Below, in pieces: positions 24,474 to 33,910 of a stretch of DNA of 35,312 nt. The first letter of the stretch is position 1, and each line of letters begins with the position of its first letter. Made by a program: the position numbers and the translations under genes. A model generated the notes under the pieces. The model had not been told where the DNA came from. It worked only from the letters and a program-made list of their open reading frames with translations, and searched no databases. This stretch comes from Lachnospiraceae bacterium (GTDB taxonomy: Bacteria; Bacillota; Clostridia; Lachnospirales; Lachnospiraceae): NCBI GenBank assembly GCA_017634975.1, contig JAGBMJ010000012.1, forward strand, positions 1-35,312, read 5' to 3'.

Positions 24474-24506
24474 CTTGCACTTTGCTTGCACTTGGAGTGA
24501 TATGAT
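24474..24506 (+). promoter_or_regulatory. Extended -10 promoter with tandem direct repeats, for the giant gene
   Basis: TGATATGAT (24498-24506) is an extended -10. No good -35 is found. In its place CTTGCACTT occurs twice (24474-24482 and 24485-24493), one helical turn apart. This layout suggests binding of an activator or repressor. The start of transcription would be near 24513. Confidence 0.5.
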
Positions 24507-24572
24507 AAGCAGTAACGTACATGTGGATGGCGGGTATACCACAAATTATCATTTCAGAAAGGAAGAAGGTTC

Positions 24573-27500
24573 ATGGGAGATATCGCGAATAAATATAAGC
24601 AGATCCTGGAGGAATACCAAAAGTATCAAAATGCAACGACACCGGATCCGGCAACGCAGACGCAGGAGTTTCTGGAATTTGAAAGAAACAAACGAAAAGC
24701 AAACGCAAAGCACAATGAGATCCGTTCCCGGATCCTGAGTCACAAATATACCAATGAGGAGATCTTTCGTGCGTATGGTCATTCGGTGGGTGAGGAGAAA
24801 GCAGAGGAGAGTATCCGGAAGTATTCCGAGGGCCTTGGTTTAGCTTATGATATTCAGGAACTGCTAACTCATAAGCACCCTGATCTGTGGCAGGGTCTGG
24901 ATTACATGACGCGAAGGAATTTTCTGGGAGATCATGAAAAGCGGAAGACATTACTGGATGGGTGGATCCGGAACGAAAAGATCCGTCAGGAGGAATTGGA
25001 TGATCTGCTGGCAAAAAAACTTTTTTTCAGTTTTGATAATCTGTCCGAGGAAAGTGATGCGGGTGCATTTTTGGATTCCCTGGAGCAGTCTCTGGATCCG
25101 CAGGAAAAACAGAGTATCCTGAAAGAGATCGAAGAATATCAGGATCCATATGAGAGGGATATAAAGGATCCGGTTACCTATCCGATGAAAGAGTATTGCG
25201 ATGAGCTGAAAGAGCAGATGCCGGAGAAGATCAAAAACGACCCGGAGAAGAAAAAAGAATATGAGGATGCGTTGGAGTATGCGGCAAAACATATCACAGA
25301 AACAAAACCTTCCGTAAGAGACGAACTTGAAAATCTGGATAACCATGCATCGACCGTACAGGTAAGAAAAGATAAGAATACAATGCAGGTATTACGTCCG
25401 CAATATGAGAACGGAAAATATGACAAACTGACGGTAGAGGATGATGCAGTTCCCGGGATCCTTACGATCGCAGAGGATAAGACGGAAGCGTTTGATACTG
25501 CAAGAAACGGCGTTTTGATCTCCGATAAGACCAGAGACGGTCTGCGGAAGATGTTTCGGAAAATGGAAGAGATGCATCTGGAGGAGTATGGATTTGACCT
25601 CCGGTATGAGGATGGAGACAAGGTTTATGGTCTGAACAAGCTGATGGCTCAGCAGAAAAAACTGCGGGATGCCCTGAAGAAGGAGCCGCCGGTACCGGAA
25701 GACATCATTGCAGAGCAGAAACAGTATGCGAAGACCGTCGAAGATATGCAGGAACTTTACCGGATCGCGAAGGAGTCGTTTGATCAGGAAATGACGCAGA
25801 TGCCGGGGAATATGGACAGCTGGAGAGATGTGGATAAGCCGTATGAATTTACCGGTGATATCGTAAGTACGGCACAGGTCAACGGCGTTTTTCTTGCGTA
25901 CATGCAGTGGAAGACACAGGGACTGGATCTGGAGGAATTTCTGGCAAATCCTGTGAAGACATTGGAAGACGCATTTGTTGACCGTTATGAAAAGAACAGC
26001 GTGGAAAAGAAGGCGGAAAGCCTGAGTCTGGAGGATACACTGGAGCTGCTTTCCGGAAGCGGAAGATCCGAGACTGCCAGAGAAGAATTTGTGGGCAGTG
26101 TGGAGGAAGCAGAGGGAAGAAGACTTCTGCAGCTGCCCTATCTGCTGGAAGGGGATCCGGAAAAGAAGGAACAGAACAGACTTTTTACCGGGATCACGCT
26201 GTATGAACATCTGTCTGATGTGATCTCCAAATCATGGGAGAATAAGTTTTCCTATTTTGCCCGCGGAAATGGTGAGATGAAGACGGCGGAGCGTGCCGCC
26301 AGACAGCAGACCCTGCAGAATCTGATGCTGGCATCGGACGAGGACCGAAAGCTGTCCGGTATGTTAAGCGGCATTCCGCAGACGGATAAATATGGCAGGA
26401 TTACCGGACCGGGCTTTGATGCAGAGGCATATCTGCAGAAGACGCCGGTGGATTATGCAGGTATCATGGATCGTTCCGGGCGGATCTACCAAAAGATCGA
26501 TGCGATGAAGAAGGATCCGGCGAATGTGCTTGCCATTGATACGGCGGATGTTTTGCAGGCCAGAACACAGCTGTATAGGAATGTATTGGAGGCGCATCCG
26601 GAGGACCGGAATAAGCCGGAGTATCAGCAGATGCAGAAGGCCATGAACGAGGGCTATGATAAGCTTCGTGAGATCGGCAGTGAAGAGCAGCGTGAGCAGA
26701 CAGAAGCATCACGGCAAATGGCGGAGGAACGGATCCGGCAGAGCCAGAGGGATTATCGTATCCGTTATGATGTGACGGCATGTCTGTCAGAAATGCTCGA
26801 AGAGGCAAAGCGGACAAATAACTACAGAGAGTTTACGGATGCCCTGCTCGAGGCCGGAAAAGCAGATTATATGCTGCAGAATAAAGCGATGGAGGAAGGC
26901 CTGACCGAGGAAGAAGAAGCGTTTAAAGAGGCGTATGATCAATTTACGACGGATCTTTTTGCCCGGCAGGATAACGGAGTCTATATTCACGGGCAGGAAA
27001 CCTATGATGCAGTCGCCCGGGAGCTCAACCGGCGCAATGTAGAAGATAACATTCATTTTTCACAGCAGTCGGAGGAGCTGGCTGCAAGGATCCGCAAGGG
27101 TGAAGTGCAGGTGGAACCGGTCTATCAGGATATGGCTAAGGATTATCATGCCAGCAGGATCCTTGCAAACAGGATGCTGAAGGGGTCTGCGGTAGAGGAT
27201 CAGCTGAGTGCGGAGAGGATGCTTCTGACGGGTATCGGGAATAGCAGCATTAAATACTCCAATGGTGAAGAGGTGTTTGCTCATGATACACGGGTATTCC
27301 ATGAAGAGTATATTCGCAAAGGAGGTTTTGGAAACACTCCCGCAGAACGCAGACGGTATCTGATGGACGGGATCTCCGGATTCACCAATACCCTGGCGAT
27401 CGAGTTTGGAAACGGAAAGAGCGAAAGTGATCCGGGATATGATATCCGGCCGTCGGCAGTTGCAAAGAATCTGCAGGAGAGCGTGGACAGCGCGGAAAAC

Positions 27501-30500
27501 TACATTCAGAGTCTGCAGGAGATCAAATCTGCAGCGGCCAGAAAACTTAAAGAAATGGATGCGGATAAAAAACTGGGGGGCAGAAGCGGATCGGATGAGT
27601 ACCGGGCAATCTATACGGCTCTGGAGTCGATCGCGACACTCGGAAATAAGAATACGCCGTTTGAAGTGGAAAATGCCATCGCCAATGTAAGGTATGCTGC
27701 ACAGAATTATCAGGAAAAGATCGATCACCAGCGTTTTGCCGGAATCCTGAGCAAAGGCGTAAGCCGTTACAATACTGCATTGGATCTGGCGGAAATGGCC
27801 GGGGAATGGAACAATACCATGCAAGCGATCTCGCACGGACGTCTGGATGGAAATGAGAATCTGGATGATCAGGTGTTCCGTACGATGCAGATCCGTGATG
27901 AGTACCGTAAGAAACTGGAAGCCGCCGAAAAGCAGAAAGAAGAAGCGCCACAGAAGGAAACGGTAACAAATACCGCTGCGCACACACAGTTTGCGGTAAC
28001 CCATACCGATTCGATCAGTTTTATCGGAAGTTCCGCACAGGAAAAAGCAACGCAGCCGGAAGGACAGCTGCATACGCGCAGCAACGAATTTGACTGGAGA
28101 GCACCGGTACAGCAGACGCAGCCTGCGGAAGAGACACGGCAGCCGGAAACGCAGGCGGTGCAGGGATCACAGAGCGGATGGGCGATCAATCCAAACGCGG
28201 AATCCGGCTTTGGCGGAAATTTTACATTTGATCAGTTCAAGGCAGTCTATGGGAAGATGAATCTGTCTGAGGATGCCATGCACAGGATCTATATGGGTAT
28301 GACGGACAAAGAGGCAGAGCAGGCGCAGACTTATGCTTCGACCGGCAACACATATTACAATCCGTTCCAGGAGTGGGATGCTCCGCATTCGCGTTCAGCC
28401 GGAAGATATCCGAGCATATTGCCGACCGCGGTGACGCTTTCCGGAGATGCAAATGAACTGCATGCCTATCTGGATGCGCATCAGGCAGAACTGAATTCTG
28501 CAGATAAGGCATTTGTGCTCAAGCATATCGAGACCATCGATAAGGCAGCAAAGATCCAAAAAGAGCAGGATGAAAAACTGCGGACAAGCGGAACAAGGGG
28601 AAATAAGCCGGAGATCTATACCGATGAAAAAGGATACGAGAGACTGCGTATCGAGCAGCCGGCAGCGCAGAGCAGCTATAACGGCTGCTGGTCGGTAGGT
28701 CTGCAGCAGATCATACAGAGCCGCGGCATCGAAGGTGTGGTACAGGAAGACATCCGTGCGTTCCGTCCGGAAAACTACAAGGGTGCGGCGATCGAAGCCG
28801 GACTGCAGAAAGGTGATTATAAATATGCGGATGAGATCCTGAATACCGACAGCGGTGCGATCATTACGGAAACACTGGATCCGGTATTCCATTTTGCACC
28901 CAATACCATGGTGCGCGTATTGGACATCGCACACTTTGACAATCCGGAAACCAAAGCAGCCAATATTACAGAAGCGCAGTATGCTGCGAGTGCCAAAGAG
29001 ATGGTACGCCAGACGGTGGAGAAGGCCATTTATATCGATCATTCGCCTCTGGTGATCAAGGAGGAAGGGCGTGCGCATTATCTGGAGATCGTCGGGATCA
29101 AGGGTGATATGCTGCTGATCCAGGATCCCCTGTATGTCAAAGGTATGATGACACAGGATCGTATGCGTGAGATCCCGATCGATGATTTTGTATCCCGCAT
29201 TACCAGGACCGGAACGCATGAACCGCTGCAGATCATCTGGGGTTCCGACCTCCGCCTGGATAAGGACGGAAAGCTCATCGGCAATCCGGACGATACGGTA
29301 ACCGTGGCGCAGGATGGCAGTGTGGTTCTGAGTGCAGGGCATCAAAAAGACAATAAAAACATGATAGAGACCATGCAGAATGCCTGTATGATCTCCCGTT
29401 ACGGCGGCAGACCGGCTATGGCAGACCAGAAGGATGTGTCACCGATCACGGCAGAAGGACTGGTACTGACCGAGCAGGTATATTTGCCGAAAAAGCTGAA
29501 TATGGCGGCACTTACGAACGAAGCAAAGCTGCGCAGCGCTGAAGAAGAACAAAAGCTGAAGACGGAGGCACAGCTCTATTATGCTCCGCAGTCACAGCTG
29601 CAGGGGCTTTCGGTCAAAAAGATCGTGGAAAAAGGTATGTCTGCAGCGATCGCCGAGGCAAAGGCGGAACCGGTGCCAGATGCTCCGAAGGAGGAAGAGA
29701 AGAAGCAGGAGCTGCCGAAACAGCAGGCATCCGGAAAAGACCCTCTACAGGAAGCAGTCTCTGAGCTGAAGAAGACGGCAAAAAATCTGAATGGATACAG
29801 TGTAAGTGAAATCGATATGAGAAATATCGGAAAAGCTGTTGCGGATCTGAAACTGGCTGCCGGGGAAGGCAGAACGACCCGGGAGCAGGAGGCTACATTC
29901 CGTGCGTACCGTCAGAAAGCAATGAATGCAGGTAAAGAGGATGCTTCGGTATTTGTAGAGAAAGAAAACGGTATCATAAACAGTTGTGTGGCTCCGCTGT
30001 TTGAAATGAGGTCGAATGCAGACTATCTGCATTATCGCCTGCGGGCGGAAATCCCGGAGAAGAAACGAACGGGCTGCTGGAAGGAACTGGATGATGCTCT
30101 TATGACAGTTGCGGAACTGGATGCCACGAAAACCCCGGGTGAGATCACAGCGGCGATCGGAAAGCTGCAACAATGTACAAAGGAAGCCGTAAGGAACGGA
30201 AAGTATACCCGCCTGGTCAGTTCGGTGGATCGTTTTGCGGAGGGAGATGCGACCCGGCTGAAAACAAATCTGCTGGATCAGAAGATTACCGGGATCTACA
30301 AACTGAATCTGAAACCGGATCAGCCTCTGGCAGAACAGGTACGGGATACCAAGGCGGTTAATATGATGCTTGCGGGGCGCCAGTACGAAGAGGATGTGGT
30401 CGAAAAAGTTGAAAACAGTTATGAGGATATCCGAAGCTGGGCGAAGGAGAAGCTGTCGAGTAAAGAAATCCGAAAGTTGAAGGCCTCTCCGGAAGCGACC

Positions 30501-31028
30501 GATATGAAAGCAGCTCTTAAGCGGCTTTCGGAACTGGATGCGGGATTTGTGCCAATGAGGACCGCGGAGGATCTTATGAAGATCAATGTGACCGCTGTAA
30601 GGCTGAAAATGGATAATCTGGCGCAGGAGGCAGCAGATCAGCAGAAGGTTGTAGGCAGCTTTATCGGTCTGCCGGATATGACAAAGGATATACGGTCAAA
30701 TAAGGAGATCCTGAGTGAACGCCGTTTCTGCAAAGTGGAAGAATTAGCGGTGCAGCATGGGCAGAAAGAGTCCCGCTCTCCGGAACCGCAGGGAAAGCCC
30801 GAAGTGAAAGAAAACAGAGCGGAAAATGAGACGGGCGAAAACAGACAGCGGAAAAAGCTGGAAGGGGATGATCTGAAGAATTTCCTGGAAGGTGACCGGA
30901 AAGAAAGCAGAAGAAATCTGACCCGGTCCAAAGCAGAAGGTGAGAATGTAAAAGATAAGGGTAAAACAGAACATGGTGTAAATGATGTGATGAGTAACAA
31001 CAAGGCTATGGTACCGTCGAAACCCTAA
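24573..31028 (+). CDS. Giant helical protein with central papain-like cysteine protease core
   Basis: 2151 residues, family not recognised as a whole. There is no signal peptide or membrane helix. Residues 1 to about 1120 are charged, mostly helical sequence rich in Glu, Lys, Gln, Asp and Tyr. A Gln/Thr/Pro-rich linker follows (about 1125-1215). The central segment (about 1340-1570) has a papain-type layout. Q1366 stands six residues before C1372-W1373, the spacing of the papain oxyanion Gln and nucleophile. H1502 opens HYLEIVGI, and D1518 lies in LLIQDPL, as in C70/C39-type proteases. Residues about 1700-2040 are helical with weak repeats, and the last 100 residues are very hydrophilic (NFLEGDRKESRRN). 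GAAGG precedes the ATG. The gene has its own promoter and a terminator on each side within a uronate locus. A role as intracellular protease, effector or scaffold is open. Confidence 0.75.
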   Translation: MGDIANKYKQILEEYQKYQNATTPDPATQTQEFLEFERNKRKANAKHNEIRSRILSHKYTNEEIFRAYGHSVGEEKAEESIRKYSEGLGLAYDIQELLTHKHPDLWQGLDYMTRRNFLGDHEKRKTLLDGWIRNEKIRQEELDDLLAKKLFFSFDNLSEESDAGAFLDSLEQSLDPQEKQSILKEIEEYQDPYERDIKDPVTYPMKEYCDELKEQMPEKIKNDPEKKKEYEDALEYAAKHITETKPSVRDELENLDNHASTVQVRKDKNTMQVLRPQYENGKYDKLTVEDDAVPGILTIAEDKTEAFDTARNGVLISDKTRDGLRKMFRKMEEMHLEEYGFDLRYEDGDKVYGLNKLMAQQKKLRDALKKEPPVPEDIIAEQKQYAKTVEDMQELYRIAKESFDQEMTQMPGNMDSWRDVDKPYEFTGDIVSTAQVNGVFLAYMQWKTQGLDLEEFLANPVKTLEDAFVDRYEKNSVEKKAESLSLEDTLELLSGSGRSETAREEFVGSVEEAEGRRLLQLPYLLEGDPEKKEQNRLFTGITLYEHLSDVISKSWENKFSYFARGNGEMKTAERAARQQTLQNLMLASDEDRKLSGMLSGIPQTDKYGRITGPGFDAEAYLQKTPVDYAGIMDRSGRIYQKIDAMKKDPANVLAIDTADVLQARTQLYRNVLEAHPEDRNKPEYQQMQKAMNEGYDKLREIGSEEQREQTEASRQMAEERIRQSQRDYRIRYDVTACLSEMLEEAKRTNNYREFTDALLEAGKADYMLQNKAMEEGLTEEEEAFKEAYDQFTTDLFARQDNGVYIHGQETYDAVARELNRRNVEDNIHFSQQSEELAARIRKGEVQVEPVYQDMAKDYHASRILANRMLKGSAVEDQLSAERMLLTGIGNSSIKYSNGEEVFAHDTRVFHEEYIRKGGFGNTPAERRRYLMDGISGFTNTLAIEFGNGKSESDPGYDIRPSAVAKNLQESVDSAENYIQSLQEIKSAAARKLKEMDADKKLGGRSGSDEYRAIYTALESIATLGNKNTPFEVENAIANVRYAAQNYQEKIDHQRFAGILSKGVSRYNTALDLAEMAGEWNNTMQAISHGRLDGNENLDDQVFRTMQIRDEYRKKLEAAEKQKEEAPQKETVTNTAAHTQFAVTHTDSISFIGSSAQEKATQPEGQLHTRSNEFDWRAPVQQTQPAEETRQPETQAVQGSQSGWAINPNAESGFGGNFTFDQFKAVYGKMNLSEDAMHRIYMGMTDKEAEQAQTYASTGNTYYNPFQEWDAPHSRSAGRYPSILPTAVTLSGDANELHAYLDAHQAELNSADKAFVLKHIETIDKAAKIQKEQDEKLRTSGTRGNKPEIYTDEKGYERLRIEQPAAQSSYNGCWSVGLQQIIQSRGIEGVVQEDIRAFRPENYKGAAIEAGLQKGDYKYADEILNTDSGAIITETLDPVFHFAPNTMVRVLDIAHFDNPETKAANITEAQYAASAKEMVRQTVEKAIYIDHSPLVIKEEGRAHYLEIVGIKGDMLLIQDPLYVKGMMTQDRMREIPIDDFVSRITRTGTHEPLQIIWGSDLRLDKDGKLIGNPDDTVTVAQDGSVVLSAGHQKDNKNMIETMQNACMISRYGGRPAMADQKDVSPITAEGLVLTEQVYLPKKLNMAALTNEAKLRSAEEEQKLKTEAQLYYAPQSQLQGLSVKKIVEKGMSAAIAEAKAEPVPDAPKEEEKKQELPKQQASGKDPLQEAVSELKKTAKNLNGYSVSEIDMRNIGKAVADLKLAAGEGRTTREQEATFRAYRQKAMNAGKEDASVFVEKENGIINSCVAPLFEMRSNADYLHYRLRAEIPEKKRTGCWKELDDALMTVAELDATKTPGEITAAIGKLQQCTKEAVRNGKYTRLVSSVDRFAEGDATRLKTNLLDQKITGIYKLNLKPDQPLAEQVRDTKAVNMMLAGRQYEEDVVEKVENSYEDIRSWAKEKLSSKEIRKLKASPEATDMKAALKRLSELDAGFVPMRTAEDLMKINVTAVRLKMDNLAQEAADQQKVVGSFIGLPDMTKDIRSNKEILSERRFCKVEELAVQHGQKESRSPEPQGKPEVKENRAENETGENRQRKKLEGDDLKNFLEGDRKESRRNLTRSKAEGENVKDKGKTEHGVNDVMSNNKAMVPSKP

Positions 31029-31073
31029 ACGATCCCGGGGAATCCTATCGGACCGGCAACCGGAAGAGAGGAT

Positions 31074-31102
31074 GCGGCAGCTTGCAAAAGCTGCCGCTTT
31101 TG
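31074..31102 (+). terminator. Terminator after the giant gene
   Basis: GCGGCAGCTT (31074-31083), loop GCAA, AAGCTGCCGC (31088-31097) and TTTTGCT. The stem is perfect. Confidence 0.85.
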
Positions 31103-31184
31103 CTATACTGATAGGGTATGAAAAAGCAATTATGCAATATCTTTATAATATCGGTATATTTTTGTTAAAATTGCCTACTGTTTT

Positions 31185-31212
31185 TTGTACATCAAAACAG
31201 CTAAAATATAAA
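31185..31212 (+). promoter_or_regulatory. Possible promoter of the LacI-type regulator
   Basis: TTGTAC (31185-31190), 16 bp, TATAAA (31207-31212). The operator begins two bases after the -10, so repression of its own gene is likely. The hexamers are imperfect. Confidence 0.45.
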
Positions 31213-31213
31213 C

Positions 31214-31227
31214 TGTAAGCGCTTTCA
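31214..31227. promoter_or_regulatory. LacI-family operator at the regulator gene
   Basis: TGTAAGCGCTTTCA differs by one base from the two perfect palindromes at kdgK and uxaC. It lies between the -10 and the ribosome site, which indicates autoregulation. Confidence 0.75.
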
Positions 31228-31249
31228 AGTGAGGAGTGTATCATCGGAT

Positions 31250-32269
31250 ATGAAAAAAGATGTGATCAATATTTATGACATCGCAGAAATGGCGAAGGTT
31301 TCCATAGCAACAGTTTCACGAGTGGTGAACGGTTCGGACAAGGTGAGTGAGAAAACCCGCAAAAAAGTTATGGCGGTGATCGAAGAAGTCGGTTACACTC
31401 CCAATGTATTTGCTCAGGGGCTTGGTCTCAATACGATGCATACGGTAGGGATTCTGGTACCTACGATCTCGGATATCTATATGTCGAATGCGGTCTACTA
31501 TCTGCAGGAAAAACTGCGGACATATGGTTATGACTGCATCCTGGGCTGCAGCGGTTTTGAACTGGAAGGAAAACAGCGCCACGTGAACATGCTGCTGTCC
31601 AAACATGTGGACGCGCTGATCCTGGTAGGATCCACCTATGCGGGTAACGGCGAGCATGTGCAGGACACCGATTATATCCGGGAAGCTGCGCAGAACGTAC
31701 CGGTCTGTGTGGTCAACGGTAATGTGCTGGGCGAGAATATATATTGTACGGTGAACGATGATGTGAAGGCAGTTTACGATGCGACTTCGAAACTGATCGA
31801 GTATGGGCATGAACGTATCCTGTATCTGACGGATTCCCAGTCCTACAGTGCGATCAAGAAACGCAAGGGATATGAACAGGCACTGGAAGATCGTGATATT
31901 CCCGTACGCCCGGAACTGGAGATGCATGTGGTCAATCATATGCATGCGGTACGGGATCAGCTGCTGGAATGCAAGGTTGCTTTTGATGCCGTGGTTGCCA
32001 GCAATGATGAGATTGCGGTAGGTGCGCTGAAATATGCATTTAAAAAAGAACTGTTGGTACCGGAGCAGCTTTCGATCGTAGGATATAACAACAGCAGCGT
32101 GGCGATCGCCTGTGAACCGGAGCTGACCAGTATCGACAATCATGTTGTAGATATGTGTTACCGTACGGTAGAACGTCTGATCTCCGTGATCGAGAACAAA
32201 GAAACTGATCTTGAGCATAAGGTTGTGATCGCCTGTGATCTGATCTCCCGGGGGACGACGGAGTTTTAA
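31250..32269 (+). CDS. LacI-family regulator of the hexuronate locus
   Basis: 339-residue transcription factor. The N-terminal helix-turn-helix and hinge helix read YDIAEMAKVSIATVSRVVNG and KVSEKTRKKVMAVIEEVGYTPN, the standard LacI form. A periplasmic-binding-type ligand domain follows (GILVPTISDIYMS, DALILVGSTY, FDAVVASNDEIAVGALKYAF, LSIVGYNNSSVA). The ATG at 31250 is chosen because the homology begins there; GAGGAG lies 13 bases upstream, a rather long spacing. Its place between kdgK-eda and uxaC-uxaB, and the shared operator, suggest a KdgR-like repressor responding to a uronate intermediate. The actual effector is unknown. Confidence 0.9.
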   Translation: MKKDVINIYDIAEMAKVSIATVSRVVNGSDKVSEKTRKKVMAVIEEVGYTPNVFAQGLGLNTMHTVGILVPTISDIYMSNAVYYLQEKLRTYGYDCILGCSGFELEGKQRHVNMLLSKHVDALILVGSTYAGNGEHVQDTDYIREAAQNVPVCVVNGNVLGENIYCTVNDDVKAVYDATSKLIEYGHERILYLTDSQSYSAIKKRKGYEQALEDRDIPVRPELEMHVVNHMHAVRDQLLECKVAFDAVVASNDEIAVGALKYAFKKELLVPEQLSIVGYNNSSVAIACEPELTSIDNHVVDMCYRTVERLISVIENKETDLEHKVVIACDLISRGTTEF

Positions 32270-32325
32270 AGGGGATTGGTTTTCAAAAAACGTCCCAAAG
32301 AATCTCAGGTACAGAAAAATAGGTA

Positions 32326-32354
32326 TTGACAGAAATTTGAAAAAGGCATATAAC
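32326..32354 (+). promoter_or_regulatory. Promoter of uxaC-uxaB
   Basis: TTGACA (32326-32331), 17 bp, TATAAC (32349-32354). The operator follows five bases later. Confidence 0.8.
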
Positions 32355-32359
32355 TGTTA

Positions 32360-32373
32360 TGTAAGCGCTTACA
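32360..32373. promoter_or_regulatory. LacI-family operator at uxaC
   Basis: TGTAAGCGCTTACA, identical to the kdgK site. It covers the expected transcription start, so bound repressor would block the promoter. Confidence 0.8.
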
Positions 32374-32461
32374 ACACTGTGAAAATCAATGTTGTTGCGA
32401 TCTCGATAATAAAAAAAGTTTCTGTAAATCTTAAAATATTTATATTTAGGGAGGGATGCAT

Positions 32462-33892
32462 ATGAAAGCATTCATGGACGCCGATTTTATGCTGTACAAC
32501 GAGACAGCAAAGCACTTGTTTCACGATTACGCAGAGTCTTTGCCGATCATTGACTATCATTGCCACATTTCCCCGCAGGAGATCTATGAGGACCGCAGAT
32601 ACAACAATATCGCGGAAATCTGGCTGGGAGGCAAGCAGCCGAACGGTGGCTATTTCGGCGACCATTACAAATGGCGTGTGATGCGTTCCAATGGTGTATC
32701 CGAAGATAAGGTGACCGGCGATGCGGAACCGTTCGAGAAGTTTCTGGAATTTGCAAAAGCACTGGAAATGGCGATCGGCAATCCGATGTATCACTGGTCC
32801 AATATGGAACTGAAGAAGTACTTCGGCATCAACGAGCCGCTGACCGAAGAGAATGCGAAGGAGATCTGGGACAAAACTTCCGAGATGCTTAAGAAAGACC
32901 CCGATCTGAGCGTACGCGGTATCATCCGCAAATCCAACGTGGCATTTATCGGAACGACGGACGATCCGATCGATACGCTGGAGTGGCATGAGAAACTGGC
33001 GAAGGAAGACCTTGGTTTTCAGGTATGCCCGTCTTACCGTCCGGACAAGGCGATCAACATTACTAAGGATGGTTTTGCGGATTATATCAAAAAGCTGGCT
33101 AAGAGCGTCGGTAAAGAATCCCTGAACAGCGCACAGGAGGTATGCGATGCGCTGAACGAGCGTCTGGATTTCTTTAAGGCACACGGCTGCAAGGCATCCG
33201 ATCACGGTATCGATTACGTGATGTTCCGCAAGGGTAGCGATGCGGAAGCCGATGCGGCATTTAAGAAAGTGATGAACGGTGAGAGCATCACCACCGAAGA
33301 AGCAGAGATCTATCAGACCAAGGTGCTTACGAGTCTGGCAAGAAAGTACCACAAGGAAAATGTGGTGATGGAGATCCATTATTCCTGCACCCGTAACGTG
33401 AACGAGAAGATGTTCCGGCTGCAGGGACCGGATACCGGTTACGATATGATCGCAAAGAGCAACTGCTATGACCAGCTGGCAGAGCTGTTCTCCGAGCTGA
33501 ACAAGACGGATGAGCTGCCGAAGACGATCGTATTCTCCCTGGATCACAACGATTTCAACCAGATCACAACATGCCTCGGAACCTTCCAGAGCGATGAGGT
33601 GCCGGGCAAGATGCAGCTGGGTGCGGCATGGTGGTTCCTTGACAGCCGTGACGGTATGGAAGAGCAGATGAGATCTCTCGGAAATCTGGGGCTTCTGGGT
33701 AACTTTGTCGGGATGCTGACGGACTCCCGTTCCTTCCTGTCCTATACCAGACATGACTATTTCCGTCGTATCGCCTGCAACCTGATCGGCAAGTGGGTCG
33801 AGGATGGTGAGTACCCGAACAATGAGAAGAGCTTAAAGAAGATCGTAGAAGGTATTTCCTACAACAACGCAAAGAGATATTTTGGGATTTAA
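32462..33892 (+). CDS. uxaC: Glucuronate isomerase
   Basis: Uronate isomerase converting glucuronate to fructuronate and galacturonate to tagaturonate. It is a metal-dependent enzyme of the amidohydrolase fold. The N-terminus KAFMDADFMLYNETAKHLFH and the metal-binding IIDYHCHISPQEI are typical, as are HYKWRVMRSNGV, the VMEIHYSCTRN strand and SLDHNDFNQI. The ATG at 32462, six bases after AGGGAGGG, gives 476 residues; the ATG at 32456 is directly against that site. It is the first gene after the operator-controlled promoter and is followed by uxaB after 79 bases that contain a dispersed repeat. Confidence 0.96.
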   Translation: MKAFMDADFMLYNETAKHLFHDYAESLPIIDYHCHISPQEIYEDRRYNNIAEIWLGGKQPNGGYFGDHYKWRVMRSNGVSEDKVTGDAEPFEKFLEFAKALEMAIGNPMYHWSNMELKKYFGINEPLTEENAKEIWDKTSEMLKKDPDLSVRGIIRKSNVAFIGTTDDPIDTLEWHEKLAKEDLGFQVCPSYRPDKAINITKDGFADYIKKLAKSVGKESLNSAQEVCDALNERLDFFKAHGCKASDHGIDYVMFRKGSDAEADAAFKKVMNGESITTEEAEIYQTKVLTSLARKYHKENVVMEIHYSCTRNVNEKMFRLQGPDTGYDMIAKSNCYDQLAELFSELNKTDELPKTIVFSLDHNDFNQITTCLGTFQSDEVPGKMQLGAAWWFLDSRDGMEEQMRSLGNLGLLGNFVGMLTDSRSFLSYTRHDYFRRIACNLIGKWVEDGEYPNNEKSLKKIVEGISYNNAKRYFGI

Positions 33893-33910
33893 AGGAACAG
33901 AGTAGCATCC

